Shown here: positions 1 to 8,698 of the stretch, one piece after another
Numbering within the stretch: the first letter of the stretch is position 1
Layout of the letters: each line of letters begins with the position of its first letter
Assembly: GCF_034057115.1 (NCBI RefSeq)
Contig: NZ_CP139195.1
Location: forward strand, 3,658,001 to 3,722,000
Source of the DNA: Pseudomonas sp. AN-1
GTDB taxonomy: Bacteria > Pseudomonadota > Gammaproteobacteria > Pseudomonadales > Pseudomonadaceae
Direction: 5' to 3'
Length of the DNA stretch: 64,000 nt
The notes under the pieces: generated by a model
The model's input: only the letters and a program-made list of their open reading frames with translations
Databases searched by the model: none
What the model was told of the DNA's origin: nothing
Made by a program: the position numbers and the translations under genes

Positions 1-88
1 CGCGGCCGACCAGTGGTTCGGCGGAGCTCGAGTGCTGACCCGTGGCGGGGCTAGGCTTGCTGCAGTCGATTGCGATGAGGAGTGCGCC

Positions 89-619
89 ATGAAACCTCTG
101 CTCCGCCTGGCCGCAGTGGTCAGCCTGCTGGGCGGCCTGGCGTCGGCCCAGGCCCAGGAAGTCCTCCCCGGGTTGTGGGAGCTGAGCAGCGACAGCATGC
201 AGGTCAACGGCCAGCAGCTGCCGCCGGTGCAGGAGCTGCTCGGCCAGCTGGAGGGGCTGCCGGCCGAGCAGCGGCAGATGCTGGAGGAGGCGATGGCCGG
301 CAAGGGCATCCAGGCCGGCGGCCAGGGCCTGCGCGTGTGCCTGAGCGAGGCGCAGGTCAAGGCCCAGGAGCTGCCGTTGCAGGACGCCCAGTCCGGCTGC
401 ACCCAGGAGATCACCGAGCGCAGCGAGCGGCTGTGGAAGTTCCGCTTCCGCTGCCCAGACGCCGAAGGCGAGGGCGAGACCCGCTTCGTCAGCGAACGCG
501 AGTTCGTCACCCGCATCGACAGCCGCTTCAGTGCCGCCGGCCAGGCCGGCAGCTCGCGGATGCAGACCCATGCACGCTGGCTGGGCGCCGACTGCGGCGA
601 ACTGGCGCCGCGGTCGTGA
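89..619 (+). CDS. DUF3617-family exported protein
   Basis: The 176-residue protein begins with a Sec signal peptide (MKPLLRLAAVVSLLGGLASAQA). The mature part opens with the LPGLWELSSDSMQVNG type of sequence typical of DUF3617 proteins, which are periplasmic and of unknown function. A few Cys residues (as in RVCLSEAQ, SGCTQE, FRCPDA, ADCGEL) could form disulfides. The frame stays open upstream to 32, but the ATG at 89 is chosen because it starts the signal peptide and has a purine-rich GATGAGGAG stretch before it. The family assignment is by sequence feel, and no role can be inferred from the neighbours. Confidence 0.75.
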   Translation: MKPLLRLAAVVSLLGGLASAQAQEVLPGLWELSSDSMQVNGQQLPPVQELLGQLEGLPAEQRQMLEEAMAGKGIQAGGQGLRVCLSEAQVKAQELPLQDAQSGCTQEITERSERLWKFRFRCPDAEGEGETRFVSEREFVTRIDSRFSAAGQAGSSRMQTHARWLGADCGELAPRS

Positions 620-645
620 GGGGATTCGCGGAGGGCGGAAAGCAA

Positions 646-672
646 GAAGCCCCGCATGCGGGCGGGGCTTCT
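646..672 (-). terminator. Intrinsic-type terminator after the tRNA-Phe pair
   Basis: A perfect 11-bp stem (AGAAGCCCCGC / GCGGGGCTTCT) with a 5-nt loop lies just downstream of the minus-strand tRNA genes. The T content after the stem on the minus strand is only moderate (TGCTTTCC). It could also stop transcription arriving from the DUF3617 gene on the plus strand. Confidence 0.65.
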
Positions 673-685
673 CGACGATGTTCGG

Positions 686-761
686 TGGTGCCCAGGGACG
701 GAATCGAACCGCCGACACGGGGATTTTCAATCCCCTGCTCTACCAACTGAGCTACCTGGGC
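686..761 (-). tRNA. tRNA-Phe (anticodon GAA), copy 2
   Basis: Read on the minus strand this is a complete cloverleaf: 7-bp acceptor stem GCCCAGG/CCTGGGC, D-arm with AGCTCAGTTGGTAGAGC, anticodon loop TTGAAAA (anticodon GAA), T-arm with GGTTCGATTCC, and an encoded CCA end. It is identical over 76 nt to the copy at 790-865. It lies 28 nt downstream of that copy and is probably processed from the same transcript. Confidence 0.97.
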
Positions 762-789
762 AAATCAGGGATCGGGCACCTGAAGGAAG

Positions 790-865
790 TGGTGCCCAGG
801 GACGGAATCGAACCGCCGACACGGGGATTTTCAATCCCCTGCTCTACCAACTGAGCTACCTGGGC
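790..865 (-). tRNA. tRNA-Phe (anticodon GAA), copy 1
   Basis: This is an identical 76-nt cloverleaf to copy 2, with anticodon GAA and an encoded CCA. It is the promoter-proximal gene of a two-gene tRNA unit on the minus strand. Confidence 0.97.
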
Positions 866-878
866 AACAACGGGCGGC

Positions 879-908
879 ATTAAACCGCCTTTCCCGTTGT
901 ACAGTCAA
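879..908 (-). promoter_or_regulatory. Sigma70 promoter of the tRNA-Phe pair
   Basis: On the minus strand TTGACT (908-903) and TTTAAT (884-879) are separated by 18 bp. A GC-rich discriminator (GCCGCCCG) follows, as is usual for stable-RNA promoters under stringent control. The predicted start lies about 7 nt upstream of the first tRNA. Confidence 0.75.
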
Positions 909-954
909 CCGTCGCCGCGAAAAAAATCGTTTTTTTCAGGCACTTGGCGACGGT
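908..954 (-). terminator. Nested hairpin downstream of yggX
   Basis: ACCGTCGCC and GGCGACGGT form a 9-bp outer stem. Inside it an A7/T7 inverted repeat gives a second hairpin. It starts just past the yggX stop codon and is the likely end of the mutY-yggX transcript. It touches the -35 box of the tRNA-Phe promoter. Confidence 0.5.
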
Positions 955-961
955 GGAGGGG

Positions 962-1234
962 TCACGCGCCGGGTGGCACGTAGCCTTCGGCCTGGGCGTA
1001 GTCCTCGCCGGCGAGGAACTTGTCCATCTCGGCCTGGAGGAACTTGCGGTCCTCGGCGTTCATCATGTTCAGCCGGCGCTCGTTGATCAGCATGGTCTGG
1101 TGCTTCTGCCACTCGTCCCAGGCCTGCTTCGAGACGTTGTTGAAGATGTCCTCGCCCTTGGCGCCCGGGTAGGGCGGACGGTCGAGGCCGGGCAGTTCTT
1201 GGTTGTACTTGCGGCACTTCACCATGCGGGTCAT
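962..1234 (-). CDS. yggX: Oxidative damage / Fe(II)-trafficking protein YggX
   Basis: The 90-residue length and the sequence are typical of the YggX family: the N-terminal [21 protein letters not shown] with the conserved Cys, then the helical [14 protein letters not shown] and [12 protein letters not shown] segments. The family protects Fe-S enzymes and DNA from oxidative damage in enterobacteria. The ATG overlaps the mutY stop codon (ATGA), so the two genes are translationally coupled. MutY is itself an Fe-S enzyme that repairs oxidative lesions, which makes the pairing functionally sensible. Confidence 0.95.
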   Translation of the reverse strand: MTRMVKCRKYNQELPGLDRPPYPGAKGEDIFNNVSKQAWDEWQKHQTMLINERRLNMMNAEDRKFLQAEMDKFLAGEDYAQAEGYVPPGA

Positions 1235-2316
1235 TGCGGCGCTCCTGGAGTCGGGTGGAGGAGGGTGGCCGCGCGCTTGAGCAGCTTCTTCACCGGGGCG
1301 GCGAGCCCCAGGCGCGGCGGAGTGGCGAGGTTATACCAGAGCCAGTCGCCTTCGGCCACGCACGGGGTGCGGGCGCTGGCGGCGACCAGCAGCGGCTCGA
1401 TGTGCAGCTGGAAATGGCTGAAGGTGTGGCTGAGCGGCGCCAGTTCCTGCGCGTCGCCGAGCGCCAGGCCGTGGCGCTCGGCCAGCTCGCCGAGCTGCGC
1501 GCGCTCGTCCAGTTCGGGCAGGCTCCACAGTCCGCCCCACAGGCCGCTCGACGGCCGCCGGTAGAGCAGCACGGCGCCGGCGCCGTCGTGCAGCAGCGGC
1601 ATCAGCGTGCGTTTCTGCGGCAGCGCCTTGCGCGGTCTGGCCTGCGGGTAGGCGGTCTCGCGGCCGAGCGCGTGCGCCCGGCAGTCGGCGGCCAGCGGAC
1701 AGAGCAGGCAGCTCGGCTTGCTGCGCGTGCACAGGGTGGCGCCCAGATCCATCATCGCCTGGCTGTAGTGGTTGACCCGCGCGTGCGGGGTCAGGCGCTC
1801 GGCGGCCTCCCACAGCTGCGCCGCCACCCGGGTCTCGCCCGGGTAGCCGTCCTGGGCCAGGTAGCGGGCCAGCACGCGCTTGACGTTGCCGTCGAGGATG
1901 GGGGCGCGCAGGCCCATGCTGATGCTGGCGATGGCGCCGGCGGTGGAGCGGCCGATGCCGGGCAGCCCGGTCAGCGCCTCCACCGAGCGAGGGAACTCGC
2001 CGCCGTGTTCGGCGACCACGATCCGCGCGGTCTTGTGCAGGTTGCGCGCGCGGCTGTAGTAGCCTAGGCCGGTCCACAGGTGCAGCACCTCGTCCTCGCC
2101 GGCTTCGGCCAGCGCCTGCACCGTGGGCAGCGCGGCCATGAAGCGCTGGTAGTAGTCGAGCACGGTGGCGACCTGGGTCTGCTGCAGCATGATCTCCGAC
2201 ACCCAGACCCGGTAGGGGTTGATGTCCTGCTGCCAGGGCAGGTCGTGGCGGCCGTGGCGGTCGAACCAGGCGAGCACGCGGTCGGCGAAGGCGGAAACGG
2301 TGGGAAGGCTGGTCAT
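1231..2316 (-). CDS. mutY: Adenine DNA glycosylase MutY
   Basis: MutY removes adenine mispaired with 8-oxoguanine. The 361-residue protein has the N-terminal [10 protein letters not shown] motif with catalytic Glu41, a helix-hairpin-helix ([17 protein letters not shown], about 116-132) and catalytic Asp142 in LDGNVKRV. The 4Fe-4S ligands are Cys196-X6-Cys203-X2-Cys206-X5-Cys212. A C-terminal NUDIX-like domain contains [10 protein letters not shown]. The frame stays open far upstream through asmA-antisense sequence. ATG 2316 is chosen because the conserved [19 protein letters not shown] start follows at once. Confidence 0.97.
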   Translation of the reverse strand: MTSLPTVSAFADRVLAWFDRHGRHDLPWQQDINPYRVWVSEIMLQQTQVATVLDYYQRFMAALPTVQALAEAGEDEVLHLWTGLGYYSRARNLHKTARIVVAEHGGEFPRSVEALTGLPGIGRSTAGAIASISMGLRAPILDGNVKRVLARYLAQDGYPGETRVAAQLWEAAERLTPHARVNHYSQAMMDLGATLCTRSKPSCLLCPLAADCRAHALGRETAYPQARPRKALPQKRTLMPLLHDGAGAVLLYRRPSSGLWGGLWSLPELDERAQLGELAERHGLALGDAQELAPLSHTFSHFQLHIEPLLVAASARTPCVAEGDWLWYNLATPPRLGLAAPVKKLLKRAATLLHPTPGAPQ

Positions 2317-2402
2317 AGGGGCGATGGCAGGAGCGTGCAGGGGGAATCCGGCCGCCATGGTACAGGCCACGGCGGTCGAATTCGCCCCCACGGAACGTAC
2401 GG

Positions 2403-4628
2403 TCAGCGCTGGAACAGGCCCTTCAGGGCGTCCTTGAGTTCCGGGCTGACCTTGTCGCCGAGCTTCTCGTCGAGCTTCTCGGTCAGCTTCTCGCCGGCCA
2501 GCCTGGCGGCGATCTTGCCGAGGCCGTCCTGGTCCAGGCGGCAGGCCCTGGCGCCCAGTTCCAGCGGACCGCGGCAGCGCAGCGGCCACTCCAGGCCGAC
2601 GTAGCGCTCGTTGACCTGGCAGGCCGGGTCGGGCATCTCGCGCTGGTCGCCCTCGATGACCACGCCCATGCGGTAGTCGAGGCCGAGCACGCGCAGGTCG
2701 ACGGTGCCCTTGCCGTTGACGGTCAGCCCCGGGATGCGCGCGCGCAGGTCCTGGTTGCTGGCCACGCCGCGGTCGAACTGCAGGCTGCCGCGCAGCTCGC
2801 GCAGCGGGGTGTCCTTCTCGGCGAACTCGCGGGTCGGCACCTTGCGGTTGAGGGTGGCGATGCCGCGGCACAGCTGCTGCTCGAGGTTGGCGTCGGCCAG
2901 CGCGCCGTCGTCGAGGATGAAGCTGGCGTTGCCGGACAGGCTGTCGATCAGCGCCTTCTCGCTGTTGCCCCGGGCGGCGAGGTTGCCCTCCAGTTGCAGC
3001 TTGCCGCGTACCGGCGACTTCTCCGCGGGCTTGAGGGTTTCCAGCAGGCGCTCCAGCGGGATGTCGCCGAGCTGCGGGGCGAACTGCAGCTGCGGGATGT
3101 CGCTGCGCGCGTCCAGGCTGCCGGCGAGGGCGAAGCGGCCGTCGAACAGCTCGCCGCGCAGCTCGTCGAGGCGGATCTGCCCGTCCCGTGCCCGGAGCTT
3201 GAGGCTGGCGTTCTCCAGCGGCAGCTTGCGCAGGGTCAGCTGGCCGAAGCTGAGGGCGAGTTCGGCGTCCAGCTGGCGCAGGCGCTCCAGCGGCAGCAGT
3301 TTCTCCTCGCTCCAGGCGTGGCTGGTCGGCTGCTCCGGCAGCGGGGTGGTGCCGTTGCCGGCACCGCTTTTCGCCACCTCGGCCTTGCGCGTGGCGCTGG
3401 CGGCGTCGGCCTCCCTGGCCGGCGGCGGCAGGTAGCGGTCGAGGTCGAGGCGGTCGCCCTTGAGCTGGGCGCGCAGGCTGTTGCGGCTGAAGTCGGCGAT
3501 GGCCAGCTGGCCGCCGAGGTTGCTGCCGTCGAGCTGCAGCCTGAGGTCCTGCAGGGTCAGGCTGTCCGGCGTGGCGCTCAGGCCGCTGGCCAGGGCGACG
3601 CGGCGCAGGCTGTCGGCGTCGGCCATCTTCGGCAGCGACTGGCCGATGCCTTCGAGGAAGGCGCGCAGGTCGAACTCGGCGATCGACAGGCCGCCCTCGA
3701 TCTGCGGCGTCCTGTCCAGTCCGCGTACCTTCAGCTCGCCGAGCAGGTCGAGCTGGTTGGCGGTCAGCTTGAGGCTGTTCCATTCGGCGACCTGGGCGGC
3801 GAGGTCGGCGAGCAGCTGGCCCTGGGCGGCGAAGGTCAGGGTCTGGTTGGCCAGCGGCGCGCCGGACAGCTCGCCCTTGAGCTGGGCGTCCTCCAGCCAG
3901 TAGCGTTCGAGCGCGGTGTCGAAGCGCAGCTTGCCGGTCAGTTCGCCGCGCGCGCGCAGCACCGGCTGGTTGGTGCCGAAGTAGCCCTTGAGGGTCAGCG
4001 GGATGCTGGCGCCCTCGCGGATCGCGCCACTGCGCAGGTCGAGCCCTTCGAGGGTGTAGCGCTGGCCGCTGGCGGCGTCGTGGTAGTCGATGCGCGAGTT
4101 GCTCACCGCCAGGCTGTCGATGTCCAGGCGCAGCGCCGGGGCGGCCTTGCCTGCCTGCGCCGGGGCCGGGCTGGCGGGCGGGGCGGCGGCAGCGGGCTGC
4201 TCCGGGGTGGCCGGCGCGGCCTTGGCCGGGCGGCCGATGTCCTGCCAGTTGCCGCGGCCCTCGGCGTCGCGTTCGAGGCTGAGCTTGAGGCCGTCGATGC
4301 GGATGTCGCTCATCTGCACCTCGCGGCGCAGCAGCGGCAGCACGCGCACCGAGAAGCCGAGCATGTCCAGCTCGGCGAACGGCTGCTGCGGAGTGGCGGC
4401 GCTGGCCAGGGTGGTGTCGCGCAGTTCGAGGCCGAGCCAGGGGAACAGGCTCCAGCCGATCTCGCCCCGGAGGTCGAGCTCCAGGTTGGCCTTGTCGCGG
4501 GCCAGCTGGCGGATCTCGTCCTTGTAGTCGTTGGGGTCGAACAGGTGGGTGAAGGCGAAGCCCAGCGCGACTATGGCCAGCAGCAGGCCGAGCAGGAGCA
4601 GGCCGAGAAACTTGCCGAAGGTCTTCAT
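2403..4628 (-). CDS. asmA: AsmA-family envelope protein
   Basis: The 741-residue protein has one N-terminal membrane anchor (residues 1-25, FLGLLLLGLLLAIVALGFAF) followed by the AsmA hallmark HLFDPNDYKDEIRQL. A long beta-rich periplasmic part follows, with an Ala/Pro-rich linker at about 135-160. It ends in a second AsmA-type region with LRELRGSLQFDRGVA and LDYRMGVVIEGD. AsmA proteins are related to VPS13/TamB-type lipid-transfer proteins and affect outer-membrane assembly. It is longer than E. coli AsmA (about 617 residues). It sits 86 bp upstream of mutY on the same strand and may feed into that transcript. Confidence 0.92.
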   Translation of the reverse strand: MKTFGKFLGLLLLGLLLAIVALGFAFTHLFDPNDYKDEIRQLARDKANLELDLRGEIGWSLFPWLGLELRDTTLASAATPQQPFAELDMLGFSVRVLPLLRREVQMSDIRIDGLKLSLERDAEGRGNWQDIGRPAKAAPATPEQPAAAAPPASPAPAQAGKAAPALRLDIDSLAVSNSRIDYHDAASGQRYTLEGLDLRSGAIREGASIPLTLKGYFGTNQPVLRARGELTGKLRFDTALERYWLEDAQLKGELSGAPLANQTLTFAAQGQLLADLAAQVAEWNSLKLTANQLDLLGELKVRGLDRTPQIEGGLSIAEFDLRAFLEGIGQSLPKMADADSLRRVALASGLSATPDSLTLQDLRLQLDGSNLGGQLAIADFSRNSLRAQLKGDRLDLDRYLPPPAREADAASATRKAEVAKSGAGNGTTPLPEQPTSHAWSEEKLLPLERLRQLDAELALSFGQLTLRKLPLENASLKLRARDGQIRLDELRGELFDGRFALAGSLDARSDIPQLQFAPQLGDIPLERLLETLKPAEKSPVRGKLQLEGNLAARGNSEKALIDSLSGNASFILDDGALADANLEQQLCRGIATLNRKVPTREFAEKDTPLRELRGSLQFDRGVASNQDLRARIPGLTVNGKGTVDLRVLGLDYRMGVVIEGDQREMPDPACQVNERYVGLEWPLRCRGPLELGARACRLDQDGLGKIAARLAGEKLTEKLDEKLGDKVSPELKDALKGLFQR

Positions 4629-4665
4629 GGCGGACGAGTCCTTGTGCGGTGCGGGGGCAGGGCGA

Positions 4666-4698
4666 AGTATAGGGAATCCCGGCCGCTGTGCGGCCGGG
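4666..4698 (-). promoter_or_regulatory. asmA upstream region: -10 element and hairpin
   Basis: The 117-bp gap between the panZ-like stop and asmA holds a TATACT -10-like box on the minus strand (4671-4666), about 38 bp before the asmA ATG, with no recognisable -35 box. Just upstream a 9-bp stem (CCCGGCCGC/GCGGCCGGG, 4678-4698, no T-run) could separate the two genes. Confidence 0.35.
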
Positions 4699-4745
4699 GC
4701 TGTCGGCAGGGTTGGAGTGGCTGGAGCCGCAGGGGTTCCCCGGCC

Positions 4746-5150
4746 TCAGGCATCCTGGTCCAGCAGCGGCAGGCCGAGGCGGTGGGCCCAGGCCTGCACC
4801 TCCAGATGGCGCGCCGGGGCGAGCAGGTGCAGCGGGCGGCCTGCGGCCTCGGCGCGCTCGCGGGCCTTGGCGACCAGCCGCGCGGCCACGCCGCGGCCGC
4901 GGGTGATCCTGCGCACGCACAGGTGCGAGAGCATGCAGCCCGCCTCGCCCTCGCCGAGCAGCGCGGCGCCGAGCAGGCGGTCGTTGAAGCGCCCGGCGAG
5001 CAGGCGGCCCTCGGCCAGGCCGGCGTCGATCAGGGCGGCGGCGTCGGGGTAGGGGGCCAGCAGCCAAGCGGGGGCGTCGGCGTAGATCTTCTCCAGATCG
5101 CTACGGTCCTGCGCGCTGGGCTGGGTGACGGCTTCGACGATTACGGGCAT
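4746..5150 (-). CDS. PanZ-like acetyl-CoA sensor (GNAT fold)
   Basis: The 134-residue protein aligns along its length with what I recall of E. coli PanZ/PanM: SAQDRSDLEKIYADAPAWLL, LAGRFNDRLLGAALL and a CoA-binding CVRRITRGRGVAARLV loop. PanZ binds acetyl-CoA, promotes maturation of the aspartate decarboxylase PanD and feeds back on pantothenate synthesis. The start is set at ATG 5150, preceded by GGAGTGCCCC, rather than at 5195. It is transcribed divergently from hisB. It could instead be an ordinary acetyltransferase of the same fold. Confidence 0.75.
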   Translation of the reverse strand: MPVIVEAVTQPSAQDRSDLEKIYADAPAWLLAPYPDAAALIDAGLAEGRLLAGRFNDRLLGAALLGEGEAGCMLSHLCVRRITRGRGVAARLVAKARERAEAAGRPLHLLAPARHLEVQAWAHRLGLPLLDQDA

Positions 5151-5244
5151 GGGGCACTCCTTCGGACGATGGGCGCATCTTAATGCCTTTTGCACCGCCG
5201 ATGCTCCGCCGGGGCGCCGGTAGCCCGCCGCCCCGGCCGCGGCC

Positions 5245-5250
5245 TATAAT
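5245..5250 (+). promoter_or_regulatory. -10 box of the hisB operon promoter
   Basis: A perfect TATAAT lies 39 bp before the hisB ATG. No good -35 hexamer is visible at 16-18 bp spacing, so an activator or an upstream element may be needed. No his leader peptide with a His-codon run is visible. Confidence 0.5.
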
Positions 5251-5288
5251 GCGCGCTCACATCCGCCCGTGATTCTGTGGAGCTGGCA

Positions 5289-5882
5289 ATGGCCGAACGC
5301 AAGGCGTCCGTCGAGCGCAATACCCTGGAAACCCAGGTCAAGGTTTCCATCAACCTGGATGGCACCGGCAAGGCCCGATTCGACATCGGTGTACCCTTCC
5401 TCGAGCACATGCTCGACCAGATCGCCCGCCACGGGCTGATCGACCTCGACATCGAGTGCAAGGGCGACCTGCACATCGACGACCACCACACCGTGGAGGA
5501 CGTCGGCATCACCGTCGGCCAGGCCTTCGCCAAGGCCATCGGCGACAAGAAGGGCATGACCCGCTACGGCCACTCCTACGTGCCGCTGGACGAGGCGCTG
5601 TCGCGGGTGGTGATCGACTTCTCCGGCCGCCCGGGGCTGACCATGCAGGTGCCCTACACCCGCGCCACGGTCGGCGGCTTCGACGTCGACCTGTTCCAGG
5701 AGTTCTTCCAGGGCTTCGTCAACCACGCCCTGGTGACCCTGCACATCGACAACCTGCGCGGGACCAATACCCACCACCAGATCGAGACGGTGTTCAAGGC
5801 CTTCGGCCGGGCCCTGCGCATGGCCATCGAGCTGGACCCGCGCATGGCCGGACAGATGCCTTCCACCAAGGGGTGCCTGTGA
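5289..5882 (+). CDS. hisB: Imidazoleglycerol-phosphate dehydratase HisB
   Basis: It catalyses the Mn-dependent dehydration of imidazole glycerol phosphate to imidazole acetol phosphate in histidine biosynthesis. The 197-residue monofunctional form, without the phosphatase domain of E. coli HisB, carries the paired metal-binding motifs [26 protein letters not shown] and [11 protein letters not shown] 5289 gives [15 protein letters not shown], the usual Pseudomonas N-terminus. The stop TGA shares its last base with the hisH start. Confidence 0.97.
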   Translation: MAERKASVERNTLETQVKVSINLDGTGKARFDIGVPFLEHMLDQIARHGLIDLDIECKGDLHIDDHHTVEDVGITVGQAFAKAIGDKKGMTRYGHSYVPLDEALSRVVIDFSGRPGLTMQVPYTRATVGGFDVDLFQEFFQGFVNHALVTLHIDNLRGTNTHHQIETVFKAFGRALRMAIELDPRMAGQMPSTKGCL

Positions 5883-6520
5883 TGCAGACCGTCGCCGTCA
5901 TCGACTACGGCATGGGCAACCTGCACTCGGTGGCCAAGGCGCTGGAGCACGTCGGCGCCGGCCGGGTGCTGGTGACCAGCGACGCGCAGACCATTCGCGA
6001 GGCCGACCGCGTGGTATTCCCCGGCGTCGGCGCGATCCGCGACTGCATGGCCGAGATCCGTCGCCTGGGCTTCGACGAGCTGGTGCGCGAGGTCAGCGCC
6101 GACCGCCCGTTCCTCGGCATCTGCGTCGGCATGCAGGCGCTGCTCGAGCATAGCGAGGAGAACGGCGGCGTCGACTGCATCGGCCTGTTCCCCGGCCAGG
6201 TGCGCTTCTTCGGCAAGGACATGGTCGAAGGCGGCGAGCACCTCAAGGTGCCGCACATGGGCTGGAACGAGGTGCAGCAGAGCATCGACCATCCGCTGTG
6301 GCACGAGATCCCCGATGGCGGGCGCTTCTACTTCGTGCACAGCTACTACGTCGAGGCCGGCAATCCGGCGCAGGTGGCCGGACGCGGCCACTACGGCAAG
6401 GACTTCGCCGCGGCGCTGGCCGACGGTTCGCGCTTCGCCGTGCAGTTCCACCCGGAGAAGAGCCACAGCCACGGCCTGCAGCTGCTGCAGAACTTCGTCG
6501 GCTGGGACGGCCGCTGGTAA
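5882..6520 (+). CDS. hisH: Imidazole glycerol phosphate synthase, glutaminase subunit HisH
   Basis: HisH releases ammonia from glutamine for HisF. The 212-residue class I glutamine amidotransferase has the nucleophile Cys81 in [11 protein letters not shown] and the His190/Glu192 pair in QFHPEKSH. It starts by translational coupling to hisB (1-nt overlap) and its TAA overlaps the next ATG (TAATG). Its partner HisF lies 1.2 kb downstream, after the DUF2164 gene, hisA and a repeat. Confidence 0.97.
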   Translation: MQTVAVIDYGMGNLHSVAKALEHVGAGRVLVTSDAQTIREADRVVFPGVGAIRDCMAEIRRLGFDELVREVSADRPFLGICVGMQALLEHSEENGGVDCIGLFPGQVRFFGKDMVEGGEHLKVPHMGWNEVQQSIDHPLWHEIPDGGRFYFVHSYYVEAGNPAQVAGRGHYGKDFAAALADGSRFAVQFHPEKSHSHGLQLLQNFVGWDGRW

Positions 6521-6780
6521 TGAGCCGGGCCAAGGGCAAGGCACCGCTCCTCGCGCTGGATGGCGCGCAGGAGCAGGCGGCGCAGCAGATCCTCAAGCGT
6601 TTCCTGGCCGAGCGTTTCGAGCTGGAACTGGGCGCCTTCGAGGTGCAGGAGCTGCTGGACCTGTTCGCCCGCGAAATAGCCCCGCACTACTACAACAAGG
6701 CGATCCTCGATGTGCAGGCGCACCTGAAAGACAGGTTCGAGAGCATCGAGAGCGACTTGTGGGCGCTCGAGAAGAGCTGA
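6520..6780 (+). CDS. DUF2164 family small protein
   Basis: The 86-residue charged protein matches the DUF2164 pattern: QILKRFLAERFELELGAFEV, LLDLFAREIAPHYYNKAI and LKDRFESIESDLWALEKS. It has no signal peptide or membrane segment and looks helical. It begins on the hisH stop (TAATG) and ends 36 bp before hisA, so it is an integral part of the his transcript. Its function is unknown; position suggests a link to histidine synthesis or simple hitch-hiking. Confidence 0.8.
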   Translation: MSRAKGKAPLLALDGAQEQAAQQILKRFLAERFELELGAFEVQELLDLFAREIAPHYYNKAILDVQAHLKDRFESIESDLWALEKS

Positions 6781-6816
6781 CCCCTCCCGAATTCAAGACT
6801 TGAGCAGGTTCAACCG

Positions 6817-7554
6817 ATGCTGATTATCCCCGCGATCGACCTCAAAGACGGCGCCTGCGTGCGCTTGCGCCAGGGCCTGATGGACGACGCCACGGTGTTC
6901 TCCGACGACCCGGTGGCGATGGCCGCCAAGTGGGTGGAGGCCGGCTGCCGCCGCCTGCACCTGGTCGACCTCAACGGCGCCTTCGAGGGCCAGCCGGTCA
7001 ACGGCGAGGTGGTCACCGCCATCGCCGCGCGCTACCCGAGCCTGCCGATCCAGATCGGCGGCGGCATCCGCTCGCTGGAGACCATCGAGCACTACGTCAG
7101 GGCCGGGGTCAGCTACGTGATCATCGGCACCAAGGCGGTCAAGCAGCCGGAATTCGTCGCCGAGGCCTGCAAGGCGTTCCCCGGCAAGGTGATCGTCGGC
7201 CTGGACGCCAAGGACGGCTTCGTCGCCACCGACGGCTGGGCGGAAGTCTCCAGCGTGCAGGCCACCGACCTGGCCAGGAAGTTCGAAGCCGACGGCGTCT
7301 CGGCGATCGTCTACACCGACATCGCCAAGGACGGCATGATGCAGGGCTGCAACGTCGAGGCCACCGTGGCCCTGGCCAACGCCAGCCGCATCCCGGTGAT
7401 CGCCTCCGGCGGCATCCATAACCTCGGCGACATCCAGAAGCTGCTCGACACCCGCAACCCGGGCATCGTCGGCGCCATCACCGGCCGCGCCATCTACGAG
7501 GGCACCCTCGACGTGGCCGAAGCCCAGGCGCTGTGCGACGGCTTCAAGCGCTGA
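6817..7554 (+). CDS. hisA: Phosphoribosylformimino-5-aminoimidazole carboxamide ribotide isomerase HisA
   Basis: HisA opens the ribose ring of ProFAR by Amadori rearrangement. The 245-residue (beta-alpha)8 barrel has catalytic Asp8 (IPAIDLKDG) and Asp130 ([10 protein letters not shown]), with phosphate-binding loops IQIGGGIRS and IASGGI in the two half-barrels. It follows the DUF2164 gene by 36 bp with GAGCAGG upstream of the ATG. Confidence 0.97.
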   Translation: MLIIPAIDLKDGACVRLRQGLMDDATVFSDDPVAMAAKWVEAGCRRLHLVDLNGAFEGQPVNGEVVTAIAARYPSLPIQIGGGIRSLETIEHYVRAGVSYVIIGTKAVKQPEFVAEACKAFPGKVIVGLDAKDGFVATDGWAEVSSVQATDLARKFEADGVSAIVYTDIAKDGMMQGCNVEATVALANASRIPVIASGGIHNLGDIQKLLDTRNPGIVGAITGRAIYEGTLDVAEAQALCDGFKR

Positions 7555-7558
7555 GGGA

Positions 7559-7712
7559 GTGATCGTTCCCATGCTCTGCGTGGGAACGCAACCGGGGACG
7601 CTCCGCGTCCCGATAACGATTGATCGCCCCATGCGCCGGTGTGGGGGCGCAGCCGGGGACGCCGAGCGTCCCGAGCGGGGTTCCCACGCAGAGCGTGGGA
7701 GCCATCAGCGAA
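7559..7712. repeat. Compound palindromic intergenic repeat (family A)
   Basis: About 150 bp between hisA and hisF consists of nested palindromes: GTTCCCA...TGGGAAC, GGGACGCtccGCGTCCC, GCCCCA...TGGGGGC, GGGACGCcgaGCGTCCC and TTCCCACGCagaGCGTGGGA. The outer ends are inverted copies of each other, giving a MITE/REP-like layout. The same units recur at about 56525-56612. There are no coding signs. Confidence 0.8.
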
Positions 7713-7742
7713 GCCGGCATGCAACCGACGAGAGAGACAGCC

Positions 7743-8513
<771 letters not shown>

Positions 8514-8540
8514 GCGGCAAAGACTGCCAACGCTGTAAAC

Positions 8541-8572
8541 GCAGAAGCCCGGGCATCGACCCGGGCTTCTGC
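8541..8572 (+). terminator. Hairpin ending the his operon
   Basis: A perfect 13-bp stem (GCAGAAGCCCGGG / CCCGGGCTTCTGC) with a 6-nt loop lies 28 bp after the hisF stop. The T-run is weak (GTTGTGG), but stem strength and position fit a terminator. Confidence 0.65.
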
Positions 8573-8587
8573 GTTGTGGAACCGGCG

Positions 8588-8678
8588 GTAGGGTAGAGGA
8601 CTCGCGCAGCGATCCTCTACCGCTCTTGGGTGGCGTGGCTGGATGGTAGGTAATCTCTTCGCGAGTTACCTACCCTAC
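8588..8678. repeat. 91-bp inverted-repeat element (family B)
   Basis: The element has ends GTAGGGTAG...CTACCCTAC. Inside are two hairpins: GTAGAGGA...TCCTCTAC, and GGTAGGTAA...TTACCTACC closing on a TTCG-containing loop. It fills the gap between the hisF terminator and the ctpA stop. Its ends resemble those of elements at 28208-28298 and 49721-49848. Confidence 0.65.
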
Positions 8679-8698
8679 CCGGCGACGCCTCCGTCGAC

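Noticed and set aside
1231..5067. A single 1278-residue minus-strand frame covering mutY and the asmA region
   Set aside because: Only the part from 2316 down is MutY. The upstream residues are Arg/Pro/Ala-rich out-of-frame sequence opposite or within asmA, typical of GC-rich shadow frames.
2994..5183. 729-residue plus-strand frame
   Set aside because: It lies opposite asmA and the panZ-like gene, both clear families; its low-complexity Val/Glu/Gln/Gly composition is that of an antisense shadow.
7559..7712. Small RNA or his attenuator between hisA and hisF
   Set aside because: The same palindromic units recur between argE and argA, so a dispersed repeat is the simpler reading; no promoter or His-codon run is seen.
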